A stretch of DNA of 64,000 nt. Origin: Mesorhizobium shangrilense. Its GTDB lineage: Bacteria; Pseudomonadota; Alphaproteobacteria; Rhizobiales; Rhizobiaceae. Positions 8,773-17,355 of this stretch are shown here, in pieces (position 1 is the first letter of the stretch; each line of letters starts with the position of its first letter). Location of the stretch: contig NZ_JAQGPN010000001.1 of assembly GCF_028826155.1 (NCBI RefSeq), positions 186,001-250,000 of the forward strand, read 5' to 3'. The notes below the pieces were generated by a model that was not told the origin of the DNA, did not search any database, and saw only the letters and a program-made list of their open reading frames with translations. The position numbers and the translations under genes were made by a program.

Positions 8773-9825
8773 ATGGCTGCGCCCATCCTTTCGCGTCCGC
8801 GGACGCGGAGATTGCTCCGCCTGGCCGGCAAGGCAGGCGTCACGGTGGCCTCGATCTCCGTGACGCTGCTCGGCCTGATGCTGCTTACATTCCTCATCGG
8901 GCGCATGCTGCCGCTCGATCCGGTCATCAAGGTGGTGGGCGAGAACGCCACGCAGGAAGCCTACGAGAAGGCTTATCGACAACTGGGGCTCGACCAGCCG
9001 CTGATCGTGCAGTTCCTGAGCTATCTCAAGAGTGCGATCACGCTGGATCTTGGCAATGCGCTCACCTCGGGCCGCCCGGTTGTCGAAGACATCGCACGCG
9101 TGTTCCCCGCCACCGTCGAATTGGCGACGGTGGCGATGGCCATCGGCGCTGCACTCGGGATTCCGCTCGGTGTCTACTCTGCCATGTATGCCAACAGCCC
9201 TCTCGACCATCTGGTGAGAACGCTGTGCCTGATCGGATACTCCACGCCGAATTTCTGGCTCGGGCTGATGGGCCTGATGGTCTTCTACGTGGGCCTCGGC
9301 TGGGTCGCAGGACCGGGCCGCATCGATATCAGCTACGAGTATTCGGTCGAGATGAGGACCGGCTTCTTGTTCTACGACACGCTCAGGGCGGGGAACATGG
9401 AAGCCTTCCGCTCCGCCGTCTCGCACATCGTATTGCCGGCTTCGATCCTGGCATTTGGGGCCATGACATATATCAGCCGCATGACGCGCAGCTTCATGGC
9501 TGCCCAGCTTGCCCAGGAATATGTGATAACCGCCCGCGTGAAGGGACTTTCCTGGCGGCGCACCGTCTGGGTTCACGCTTTCCGAAACATCGGCGTCCAG
9601 GTTCTGACCGTGTGCGCGCTGTCCTACGCCTTCCTGTTCGAAGGGGCGGTGCTGACGGAAACGGTGTTCGCGTGGCCCGGCTTCGGCCGGTATCTGACGA
9701 CGGCCCTGATGGCCGGCGACATGAACGCGGTGGTCGGCTGTACCTTGCTCGTGGGGTTGATCTTCGTCCTGATCAACTTGCTTTGCGACTTTCTCTACAA
9801 GTTCCTCGACCCGCGCACGCGATAG
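8773..9825 (+). CDS. ABC transporter permease, DppB type
   Basis: A 350-aa inner-membrane permease with about six transmembrane segments. The N-terminal segment with GRMLPLDPVIKVVG and the cytoplasmic EAA loop (EYVITARVKGLSWRRTVWVHAFRN) identify the DppB/OppB half of a peptide-family importer. It lies 34 bp after the binding-protein gene and pairs with the next permease. Confidence 0.93.
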   Translation: MAAPILSRPRTRRLLRLAGKAGVTVASISVTLLGLMLLTFLIGRMLPLDPVIKVVGENATQEAYEKAYRQLGLDQPLIVQFLSYLKSAITLDLGNALTSGRPVVEDIARVFPATVELATVAMAIGAALGIPLGVYSAMYANSPLDHLVRTLCLIGYSTPNFWLGLMGLMVFYVGLGWVAGPGRIDISYEYSVEMRTGFLFYDTLRAGNMEAFRSAVSHIVLPASILAFGAMTYISRMTRSFMAAQLAQEYVITARVKGLSWRRTVWVHAFRNIGVQVLTVCALSYAFLFEGAVLTETVFAWPGFGRYLTTALMAGDMNAVVGCTLLVGLIFVLINLLCDFLYKFLDPRTR

Positions 9826-9863
9826 GAACGCGTCGCATCGTCCCCTCGTTTCCAGGATAGATC

Positions 9864-10757
9864 ATGAACCTGCGAGACTACATAGACGCCCCGGTTCCGG
9901 CTTCGGCGCGGCAGGCCCGTGTCCAGCAATTCGTCCGCGCCGGCAGGCGGTTTGCACGCAACTCATCGGCGCTGGCGGGGCTTGTCTGCCTGGTTCTCCT
10001 CTTCTTCATCGCTATCTTCGCACCGTGGATCGCAACCCACGATCCCTACGCACAGGCATTGAGCGAGCGTTTGCAGCCCTTTTCGGCCCAACATTGGCTT
10101 GGTACGGACGAACTGGGGCGGGACATATTCAGCCGCCTCGTTCACGGCACCCGCATCACGCTTTACATCGCGTTCCTGACAGCGGTCATCGTCGGACCGA
10201 TCGGGCTCGCCGTCGGCACCGTCGCCGGGTATTTTGGGAAATGGATCGACGTCGTTCTGATGCGTGTGGTCGACGTGTTTCTCGCGTTTCCGACCCTCGT
10301 CCTCGCCCTGGCCTTTGTGACCGCGCTCGGTCCCGGCCTTGAAAACGCGGTCATAGCGATCTCGCTTTCGGTCTGGCCTCCGATCGCCCGTCTTGCCCGC
10401 GCCGAAACGCTGACGATCCGCAACTCGGACTACGTGGCTGCCATGCGCCTGCAAGGGGCATCGTCGTGGCGGATCATATGGTCGGACATTGTTCCGATGT
10501 GCCTGCCGTCCGTGGTTGTGCGCGTCACGCTGAACGTCGCCACCATCATCCTGACTGCAGCTGGGCTGGGATTTCTCGGTCTCGGCGCGCAGCCGCCAAG
10601 CTCCGAGTGGGGCGCCATGCTGTCGACCGGGCGGGAGTACATGATGGGAAGCTGGTGGATCGCCGCCGTGCCGGGGGTGGCGATCCTGGTGACCAGCCTT
10701 TCGGTCAGCCTGGTCGGCGACGGACTTCGCGATGTGTTGGACCCGCGCCATGACTGA
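9864..10757 (+). CDS. ABC transporter permease, DppC type
   Basis: A 297-aa inner-membrane permease. It shows the DppC hallmarks: an N-terminal segment leading to HWLGTDELGRDIFSRLVHG, an EAA loop (DYVAAMRLQGASSWRIIWSDI), and a C-terminus ending GDGLRDVLDPRHD. It overlaps the next gene by 8 bp, so the two are translationally coupled. Confidence 0.93.
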   Translation: MNLRDYIDAPVPASARQARVQQFVRAGRRFARNSSALAGLVCLVLLFFIAIFAPWIATHDPYAQALSERLQPFSAQHWLGTDELGRDIFSRLVHGTRITLYIAFLTAVIVGPIGLAVGTVAGYFGKWIDVVLMRVVDVFLAFPTLVLALAFVTALGPGLENAVIAISLSVWPPIARLARAETLTIRNSDYVAAMRLQGASSWRIIWSDIVPMCLPSVVVRVTLNVATIILTAAGLGFLGLGAQPPSSEWGAMLSTGREYMMGSWWIAAVPGVAILVTSLSVSLVGDGLRDVLDPRHD

Positions 10758-11643
10758 TCTCCTACCCGTGGAAAACGATCCGCTCATCGAGGTCCGCAAC
10801 TTGCGGATCCGCTTCGAAGGCAGCGCCAACGGCGTCGAGGCCGTGCGCGGCGTCTCGTTCAAGATCGGGCGGGAGAAGGTGGGCATCATCGGCGAAAGCG
10901 GCTCCGGCAAGTCGCAAACCGGCCGCGCCCTGTTGAAGCTGACGCCGAAATCGGCACGCCTTTCGGCCGAAAAGCTGGCATTCCGGGGGGAAGACCTTCT
11001 AACGGCCAGCGAAAAGCGGATGCGCGAGATCCGGGGTCGGGGAATCTCGATGATCTTGCAGGATCCCCGATTTTCTCTGAACCCCCTGATGCGCGTCGGC
11101 GATCAGATCGTCGAAGCGTTTCGCCTGCATCACAGAACCGATGCGGCCACCGCCAGGGCACGCGCGCTGCAAATGCTCGAGGCAGTGCAGATCCGGGATG
11201 CGGAGCGTGTATTCCGCCTCCTGCCGCACGAGATCTCGGGCGGCATGGGACAGCGGGTGATGATCGCCATGATGCTGATACCGCAACCGGACATCATCAT
11301 CGCCGACGAGCCCACATCCGCTCTCGATGTGACGGTCCGCTTGCATGTGCTCACGATCCTCGATGAACTCGTCGCCAGCCGCGATACGGGCCTCATCCTC
11401 ATCAGCCATGACCTGAACCTGGTATCCGGCTTCTGCGACCGCATCCTGGTGATGTACGCCGGGCGCATTGTCGAAGAGATTGCCGCCAGCGACCTGCGCA
11501 ACGCGCGACATCCCTATACGCGCGCGCTGCTGGGAAGCTTGCCGCGCCTCGATCTCGCTACCGACGAACTGACCGTACCTTCCCGGGACCCGGCATGGCT
11601 GCATGGGCCGGTCTATCGCTATGGGATTGAATATGACTCCTAG
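10750..11643 (+). CDS. ABC transporter ATP-binding protein, DppD type
   Basis: A 297-aa nucleotide-binding subunit of the peptide-type importer. Walker A is GESGSGKSQ, the ABC signature is ISGGMGQRV, Walker B is DIIIADEPTSALD, and the switch His follows in LISHDLN. The start at 10750 lies inside the end of the preceding permease (ATGACTGA overlap). The C-terminal extension is shorter than in classical DppD and lacks the Cys-rich part. Confidence 0.93.
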   Translation: MTDLLPVENDPLIEVRNLRIRFEGSANGVEAVRGVSFKIGREKVGIIGESGSGKSQTGRALLKLTPKSARLSAEKLAFRGEDLLTASEKRMREIRGRGISMILQDPRFSLNPLMRVGDQIVEAFRLHHRTDAATARARALQMLEAVQIRDAERVFRLLPHEISGGMGQRVMIAMMLIPQPDIIIADEPTSALDVTVRLHVLTILDELVASRDTGLILISHDLNLVSGFCDRILVMYAGRIVEEIAASDLRNARHPYTRALLGSLPRLDLATDELTVPSRDPAWLHGPVYRYGIEYDS

Positions 11644-12451
11644 TCCAATCCTTGAAGCAAGAAATCTGAACATCGCCTTCGGTACCGACGAACGCCGGCA
11701 CAACGTCGTCAACGACGTGCGCTTTCAGGTTCCGCGCGGGGGTGCATACGGCCTCATCGGCGAGTCCGGTTGTGGCAAGTCCACGATCCTGCGTGCGATC
11801 GCCGGGCTGAATACCGACTATGAGGGTGAGATCCTGTTCGACGGCAAGGTGCTGGGGCCCCGGCGGACCCCGGAATTCCGACGCCAGGTGCAGATGGTGT
11901 TCCAGGACCCGTACGCTTCCCTGCATCCTCGCAAGATCGTCGAGAAGACCCTGGCGGAACCGCTCGCGATACACGGGTTGCGCGATGCCGGGAAACGGAT
12001 CGACGAGGTTCTGTCGATGGTGGGTCTCGAATCCGGGTTCCGGTATAGATATCCGCACCAACTCTCCGGCGGCCAACGACAACGCATTGCCATTGCCCGC
12101 GCGTTGATCACGCAGCCGCACACCTTGCTGCTGGATGAGCCGACATCGGCATTGGACGTCTCCGTACAGGCTGAAATTCTCAACCTGCTCAAGCGGATCC
12201 GCAGGGAGCAGGGGTTGACCTACGTGCTGGTCTCCCACGACCTCGCGGTGATCGCGCATGTCTGCGAGATGATCGGCATGATGGAGCGTGGCCGCATCGT
12301 CGAAGAGATGACCCCGCAGGATATCCGGACAGGTCGCGCGAAGGAGAAGTACACGCGTGAGTTTCTTCACGCGAGCTCCGCCTTCGCCAATGCCCTCGAA
12401 GGGCAACCTCGGCCAGGTCTCGCGGCGACCCCGGAGCAATCGCCTGGATGA
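11633..12451 (+). CDS. ABC transporter ATP-binding protein, DppF type
   Basis: A 272-aa second ATPase of the importer. Walker A is GESGCGKST, the signature is LSGGQRQRIAIARAL, Walker B is LLLDEPTSALD, and the H-loop is VSHDLAVI. It starts within the last codons of the upstream ATPase (11-bp overlap). With the other four genes it forms a complete two-permease, two-ATPase uptake system. Confidence 0.93.
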   Translation: MTPSPILEARNLNIAFGTDERRHNVVNDVRFQVPRGGAYGLIGESGCGKSTILRAIAGLNTDYEGEILFDGKVLGPRRTPEFRRQVQMVFQDPYASLHPRKIVEKTLAEPLAIHGLRDAGKRIDEVLSMVGLESGFRYRYPHQLSGGQRQRIAIARALITQPHTLLLDEPTSALDVSVQAEILNLLKRIRREQGLTYVLVSHDLAVIAHVCEMIGMMERGRIVEEMTPQDIRTGRAKEKYTREFLHASSAFANALEGQPRPGLAATPEQSPG

Positions 12452-12543
12452 GGTGCGATCAGCAGGGTCCGATGCCCTGCCCGACAGCCCCAGGCCTGTC
12501 TGCAATGACCGCATCAGCGGCTTGTCATCACCTAGGATAAACG

Positions 12544-13752
12544 ATGAGCACAATACAGTTCGACGCCCGGCGAATGCTGGCGGATCTTGACGACCTGCGC
12601 CGGATCGGCGCCGTCGGCAGCGGCGTGCGCAGGCCGGCCTACAGCGACGACGACATCGCTGCACGCAAATGGCTGGCGGGTCGCATGGCGGACGCCGGGT
12701 TGCGACCAGTCGTGGACGAATGGGGAAATGTGTTTGGATTGCCACTCGGCGACGAGCCGTGCCTCTTGATCGGATCCCACACCGATACGCAGCCGCTCGG
12801 CGGATGGCTGGACGGTAGCTACGGCGTGATCTGTGCGCTGGAAATTGCCCGCGCCGCCCGCGAGTGCGGCGGGCCGCGACTGGCTGTGGTGTCCTTCCAG
12901 GATGAGGAAGGACGCTTCTGCGGTCTCACCGGCAGCGCCCTGTGGTCGGGCGTCATGGACCGTGACGTTGCCGACCGCGTCCGTGATGCGGATGGCCTTT
13001 GCCTGCTGGAAGCGCGCCAGCGCGCGAAGGAGATCGCCGAAGTCGCCAACGTCTCGCCAGCCCGGTTCAGCGGTTATGTCGAAGCACATATCGAGCAGGG
13101 ACCGATACTGGAGACGGCGGGCGAAAGCCTGGGCGTGGTAGAAGCCATCGTGGGTGTACGAACCCTGACGCTCGCGCTCACCGGCCTGGCAAATCATGCC
13201 GGAACCACGCCGATGAAGATGCGTCGCGATGCATCGCGCGGAATGGTGGCGCTGGCCTTTGAACTGGAGCGCGCGCTTGCATCGGCCGCCGGGCCAAGCA
13301 CAGTGTGGACCTTCGGGCGCATTGTGGTCGAACCAAATGCGCCCTCCATCATACCCGGCTTTGCGGCCCTTACCGTCCAGTTCCGGGACCCATCTCTGGC
13401 AAAGCTGGAGGAACTGTCGTCGCTGGTTGAAAGACACGCCCATGAAATCGCCAAGGCATCACATCTCGACCTTGAGATAACGTCGGGATTCAGTGCTGAT
13501 CCGGTGCGGATGAATGAGGGCTTCGTCGCTGCCCTGGCAATGGCCTGCGAGGACGTGGTTCCGGGCAAATGGCGGTTGATGCAGTCCGGCGCGCTGCATG
13601 ATGCGTCGTGTGTCGGGCGCATCATGCCCGCCGCAATGCTGTTCGTGCCCTCGATCGGCGGCATCAGCCACAACCCGGCGGAGGATACGGATCGCGCTGA
13701 TCTTGCGTTGGGACTTGCCGCCCTCGCGCGTGCGGTCGAACGGCTGTCCTGA
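12544..13752 (+). CDS. M20-family Zn hydrolase (N-carbamoyl-amino-acid hydrolase/allantoate amidohydrolase type)
   Basis: A 402-aa cytoplasmic amidohydrolase of the beta-ureidopropionase, allantoate amidohydrolase and L-carbamoylase branch of M20. Metal-binding residues are seen in GSHTDTQ (His79), LDGSYGV (Asp90) and QDEEGRF (Glu121/122), with AHIEQGPILE and the dimerisation-domain NHAGTTPM further on. The product would release an amino acid from an N-carbamoyl or similar amide. It is the last gene of the ABC-importer operon, 92 bp after the ATPase, which suggests that the importer brings in its substrate. The exact substrate cannot be told. Confidence 0.88.
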   Translation: MSTIQFDARRMLADLDDLRRIGAVGSGVRRPAYSDDDIAARKWLAGRMADAGLRPVVDEWGNVFGLPLGDEPCLLIGSHTDTQPLGGWLDGSYGVICALEIARAARECGGPRLAVVSFQDEEGRFCGLTGSALWSGVMDRDVADRVRDADGLCLLEARQRAKEIAEVANVSPARFSGYVEAHIEQGPILETAGESLGVVEAIVGVRTLTLALTGLANHAGTTPMKMRRDASRGMVALAFELERALASAAGPSTVWTFGRIVVEPNAPSIIPGFAALTVQFRDPSLAKLEELSSLVERHAHEIAKASHLDLEITSGFSADPVRMNEGFVAALAMACEDVVPGKWRLMQSGALHDASCVGRIMPAAMLFVPSIGGISHNPAEDTDRADLALGLAALARAVERLS

Positions 13753-13837
13753 CCTATCCGATTTCCGTTCGATCCGGTCCGGGTTGAAACGCGCCGGGCC
13801 CGTCTGCGCCGCAGAAGGCCGGGGCGGCCGCGTGGCG

Positions 13838-14809
13838 TCAGTTGAGGCGCTGGCCTCGTTCGGCAGCAGCCGCTTCGGGCGCAGTCGCGGTGTATTGCGC
13901 AGCCCATTGCGGCGCTTCCAGAAGCGCGCCAAGGGATTTCCAGAAGCGCCGTGCGTAGGGTGGCAGGCTGATGCCACGGTAGATCCGGATATCGATATCG
14001 ATCTCGGTTTCCGGCCCTCCGATGGCCATGAGCAGGCCGCTCGCCAGTTCGGCGCGGATGTTGCTGAGGGGCAGCCAAGCGACGCCTTCGCCCGTCATCA
14101 CCATTGATTTGAGCATGATGACCAGCGAATTCTCCCAGACGGGAGTGAGCATTGCTGCGTGCTGCTCAAACCGGGAGCGAACGGCCTGCCCCAGGAAACT
14201 GGCCGCCGAATAACTGAAGTAAGGTACGGTGCAGTCGTCACGCAACGTCCATACGGGATCGCCGCTTTCGTTCCGGCGCGTCACAAGAAGCACCTTCTCC
14301 TTCATGATCGGATGGTATGCGTTGTTACGTATCAGCGCCATCTCGGCGACAGATTGGCTCCAGAACGTGATCAGGAAGTCCGATTTTCCCTCGACGAAGA
14401 TCTTTACGTTGTTGGCGAAGTTCGGCTCGGTGTCCGACAGCCTGATATTCCAATCCTCGCCCTGCGCCTTGAACTCCGCCATCAGAGGCATGAACACAGG
14501 GGCGACCAGCGAACTGAGCACCAACATGCTTATGGATTTTTCCTTATCCGGGTTGCCGCTCGATGCGGCGGCGCGGATCTCCTCAGCGGCCTCGATGATC
14601 CTGATCGCCATCGGCAAGATCTGCTCCCCCGGTTCGGTCAGGGAGATCGGGTAGGTCGCGCGGTCGAAAAGGCGCGCACCCACCCATTCCTCCAGAGCCG
14701 AGATCCGTCGGCTGAGGGCCGACTGGGACACATTGCGCGCCAAAGCGGTTTCGACGAATGAGCGGCTGCCCGTGAGATGCACGAAATCTTCTAATACCTT
14801 GATGTCCAA
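13838..14809 (-). CDS. LysR-family transcriptional regulator
   Basis: A 323-aa regulator with an N-terminal winged HTH (DIKVLEDFVHLTGSRSFVETALARNVSQSALSRRI split over residues 2-36) and a type 2 periplasmic-like effector domain. It lies convergent to the ABC-importer/amidohydrolase operon and is its most likely controller, although its own promoter faces the accessory island. It marks the right end of the ordinary metabolic region. Confidence 0.88.
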   Translation of the reverse strand: MDIKVLEDFVHLTGSRSFVETALARNVSQSALSRRISALEEWVGARLFDRATYPISLTEPGEQILPMAIRIIEAAEEIRAAASSGNPDKEKSISMLVLSSLVAPVFMPLMAEFKAQGEDWNIRLSDTEPNFANNVKIFVEGKSDFLITFWSQSVAEMALIRNNAYHPIMKEKVLLVTRRNESGDPVWTLRDDCTVPYFSYSAASFLGQAVRSRFEQHAAMLTPVWENSLVIMLKSMVMTGEGVAWLPLSNIRAELASGLLMAIGGPETEIDIDIRIYRGISLPPYARRFWKSLGALLEAPQWAAQYTATAPEAAAAERGQRLN

Positions 14810-15440
14810 ATGCGTTTAATCCCGTAACAGGCGCGCGCAGGCAGTAGCGGTTCGAATAATAGGTCGGATGCAAGATCTTCGTTCGTAGAGCACATGGCGT
14901 CGCAATTTGGAGCATGACACCTTTGCTGTTTCAAGGGTGCGTCTCGACCGGCGCCCTGGATGACTTCCTCGTGATCGGATTTTCCGCAGCCGTGCAGCGC
15001 CAAGGCGTGATCTGCTCGAGCGCTATCGACCTTGAGCGCTCTCAGGGTCGCAGCAAGCGTTGATCTGATGGACGGCGACAGCCATCTGGCGTGTACATGT
15101 CGGTGCGCAACAGAATTGAACTTGGCGCCACAGGAAACGCCAAAGCCGCGGCAATTGATCGAGGAATACCTTCTCGGTCTCAACGCAACGCGAGCTGCGT
15201 TTCCGACTGCTGCGACTGTGCTGAACTCAATCGGGCTCCAGGTCACTGGAGTCGCATCAACGACAGCGATGTTATTTTTATCGTGATTTTGGCGCGCCGC
15301 ACCGGGTGAAGATGACAACTATATCTACGCCATAGCCCTCTAAATCGGCATCAAAAAAGGATAGAAGCCCTCTCAAAAGACGGAATCAATGAGTGTATCT
15401 GCAATGCGATATCGGTGGTGACGGAGTTGAGATATTCGCT
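14810..15440. other. Non-coding junction between host genes and island
   Basis: About 630 bp without a convincing gene. Short open frames on both strands have no recognisable family, and one (15032-15286) has poor coding character. The only structured item is a 50-bp segment at 15288-15337 that recurs, diverged, at 21584-21633. This stretch looks like decayed mobile DNA at the left edge of the defence island. Confidence 0.5.
15288..15337 (+). repeat. Left copy of diverged 50-bp repeat (gene-end remnant)
   Basis: Identical to 21584-21633 at 44 of 50 positions. In one plus-strand frame it reads FWRAAPGEDDNYIYAIAL then stop; the other copy reads IWRAALGDDDSYIYAIAEQ. Most differences fall at third codon positions, so both copies look like remains of the 3' ends of two related genes rather than attachment sites. 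Confidence 0.6.
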
Positions 15441-16724
15441 ATGCAGGTGACGCGCCTTGAGCTCTATAAACGGGTCTGTGAGAGGCCACTTAGCAAAGTC
15501 GCACCGGAGCTCGGAATTTCCGGCACGGCACTCGCCGCTATCTGCAAACGATACCAAGTGCCTTATCCCGGATCGGGATACTGGACCCGCAAGTCCCTAG
15601 GACTTCCGGCAGCGTTACCGACTTTTCCAGAAGCGTCCGATGAGACCATCGATATCCTGCCCCCAGTCGTCAAACCGCGCAAAAAGCGAACAATGGAGGA
15701 AGGAGCCGCGCGCAAGCCAAAGCTCGTTGCGAAAACTCTCCGTCCGGTTCGTCACCCGCTGCTTTTTGGTGCAGAAGAGCATCTGCGGAAAACACGGGAG
15801 GTCAAGAACGGCGAGTTCCTCAGGCCCTATAAAAGGATTCTGCCGGACCTGATTTCATCAGAAGCGGCGCTTCCGCGTGCTCTCTCCATCGCCAACGCTC
15901 TGTATCTTGCGCTTGATGAGCGAGGTTACCGCGTTCACATCGCGCCCGCCGCCGACAATCTGCTGCGGATTCATGTCGGGGAACAAGAGGTCGAGCGAAA
16001 GGATCGCAAATACGGTCGCTACCACTCAGGAAGCATTTGGGCTCCTGACAGGCCGACTGTTTTTTATATCGACATGGTGCCAGTCGCGCTCGCCATCACC
16101 GAGATGACCGAGCGCGTAACGATGCGCTATTTCAATGGCGACTATCATCGTGAGGACAGCAAGCTCATACGCTCAGCCAAATCTTGGCAACTGACGCACT
16201 CGTGGACAACCGAGCAGGATATGCCGTGCGGGCGTTTTCGGATCGTTGCCTACTCACCCAAAAAGGGCGTCAAGTGGTCTCGCAACTGGCAGGAAACGGA
16301 TCAGCAGTCGCTTGAGCGTCTGATCCCAGAAATTGTCGAGACGTTAGGTGCGTCCAAAGTTGATCTGCAACGCCTTATGGAGGCCGAAGAAGCGGCGGAG
16401 GAACAGAGGAAAAAAGAGCAAAAGGAGCGGTGGGAACGCTACGAACGGGAGGAAGATGCGCGAAAGACGGCCCAGGCTCTCGCTGACAGCCGGCAGCAGT
16501 TGGCCGAGATTATCGAGAAGTGGGGAAAAGCGATGACCGTAGAGCGCTTCTTCGCGGACGCAACAGAGCGCTTGAACAGCGCGGATGACGACCGTCGGCA
16601 GCGTTTAGAAAGACGTCTAGCGCTCGCCAGATCAGTGATGGGAAGCGTTGATCCGCTGGATTTCATTGAAAGCTGGCTTGCCCCGGAGGAGAGACACCGT
16701 TCGAAATTTTCAAGGGGATCATAA
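15441..16724 (+). CDS. Uncharacterised protein with N-terminal HTH and coiled coil
   Basis: A 427-aa protein that I do not recognise as a named family. Residues 3-40 (TRLELYKRVCERPLSKVAPELGIS and following) look like a helix-turn-helix. A basic linker around 85-105 follows, then a mixed globular middle, then a strongly charged coiled coil (about 330-365, rich in E, K and R). The C-terminus ends in basic residues. The start at 15441 is preceded by a weak GAG-type site; the frame is open to 15393. Its codon use is less GC-biased than the left-hand metabolic genes. It lies 256 bp before the QueC-containing operon on the same strand and may be a regulator or DNA-binding partner of it, but nothing proves the link. 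Confidence 0.6.
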   Translation: MQVTRLELYKRVCERPLSKVAPELGISGTALAAICKRYQVPYPGSGYWTRKSLGLPAALPTFPEASDETIDILPPVVKPRKKRTMEEGAARKPKLVAKTLRPVRHPLLFGAEEHLRKTREVKNGEFLRPYKRILPDLISSEAALPRALSIANALYLALDERGYRVHIAPAADNLLRIHVGEQEVERKDRKYGRYHSGSIWAPDRPTVFYIDMVPVALAITEMTERVTMRYFNGDYHREDSKLIRSAKSWQLTHSWTTEQDMPCGRFRIVAYSPKKGVKWSRNWQETDQQSLERLIPEIVETLGASKVDLQRLMEAEEAAEEQRKKEQKERWERYEREEDARKTAQALADSRQQLAEIIEKWGKAMTVERFFADATERLNSADDDRRQRLERRLALARSVMGSVDPLDFIESWLAPEERHRSKFSRGS

Positions 16725-16926
16725 GCTTGATAAAACGCTCGCGGTGCGCACATTCGGATCAGAGCTTTCGACGACAGCAACGTGGCTGTTTCCGCCAGCC
16801 CGGTTTCAGCAGAAGTCGGCGGCCATCTGCCGTTCAGCCAGCGGCCAGAAGAAAATGAGCGGATGGAGAATGGGCTTGAGCCCGCCAAATTCGTGAGCAG
16901 ATAGTGTGCGTTTTTTAACGGAATAC

Positions 16927-16956
16927 TTGATACGGCCGCTCATCTGTAGGTAGTCT
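16927..16956 (+). promoter_or_regulatory. Candidate promoter of the QueC-containing operon
   Basis: TTGATA (16927-16932) and TAGTCT (16951-16956) are 18 bp apart and end 28 bp before the first start codons. The -10 is a poor match, so this is tentative. Confidence 0.3.
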
Positions 16957-16983
16957 GGCCCGATATTTACAGGTGGGGGAATG

Positions 16984-17355
16984 ATGGGTAGCAGTGGATC
17001 GGGAAATTTTAGTGATTATTCTGGCAAGCCGAAAACGACATCAGGCAGCGGATCGTCCGGTGGGGCCAGCGGCTCAGATAAGTGTGGAGAGGCATTTTCT
17101 GCGAGTCTGGAGGACGTTGCCAGCCATGATTTCTATGTGAATCACGGTTTTGCGCCTGCGGTTGGAACCCAGCTTACAATTGAACTCAGGGGCCGAGTTG
17201 TAGCTGTTGCAGGTACGGATTCGATTGGCTCACTACCAACCCGGCTCAACTATCTTGCACGTTGCTTGCAGGATGGTTTCACCTACACGGGTATTGTGAC
17301 CGTATCCTCAAACGGCAGCAGTCCCCAAGTCCAAGCTGATTTTGTGTCTGGATAG
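16984..17355 (+). CDS. Small Gly/Ser-rich protein of the QueC-like operon
   Basis: A 123-aa protein (124 if the ATG at 16981 is used). The second ATG has the better spacing from AGGTGGGGGA and gives an N-terminus MGSSGSGNFSDYSG, so Gly2 would be exposed after Met removal. Residues 1-33 are low-complexity Gly/Ser. From Cys34 on there is a compact domain with GTQLTIELRGRVVAVAG and the motif IGSLPTRLNYLARCL, predicted mostly beta strand, and the protein ends FVSG. I recall similar small proteins beside QueC-like defence genes, but know no function. Its stop codon abuts the next start, so it is firmly part of the operon. A substrate or scaffold for the QueC-like enzyme is a plausible inference. 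Confidence 0.75.
   Translation: MGSSGSGNFSDYSGKPKTTSGSGSSGGASGSDKCGEAFSASLEDVASHDFYVNHGFAPAVGTQLTIELRGRVVAVAGTDSIGSLPTRLNYLARCLQDGFTYTGIVTVSSNGSSPQVQADFVSG

Noticed and set aside
14791..15318. 175-codon minus-strand frame at the island edge
   Set aside because: Low-quality coding pattern, no domain, and it overlaps the LysR start and the decayed repeat.
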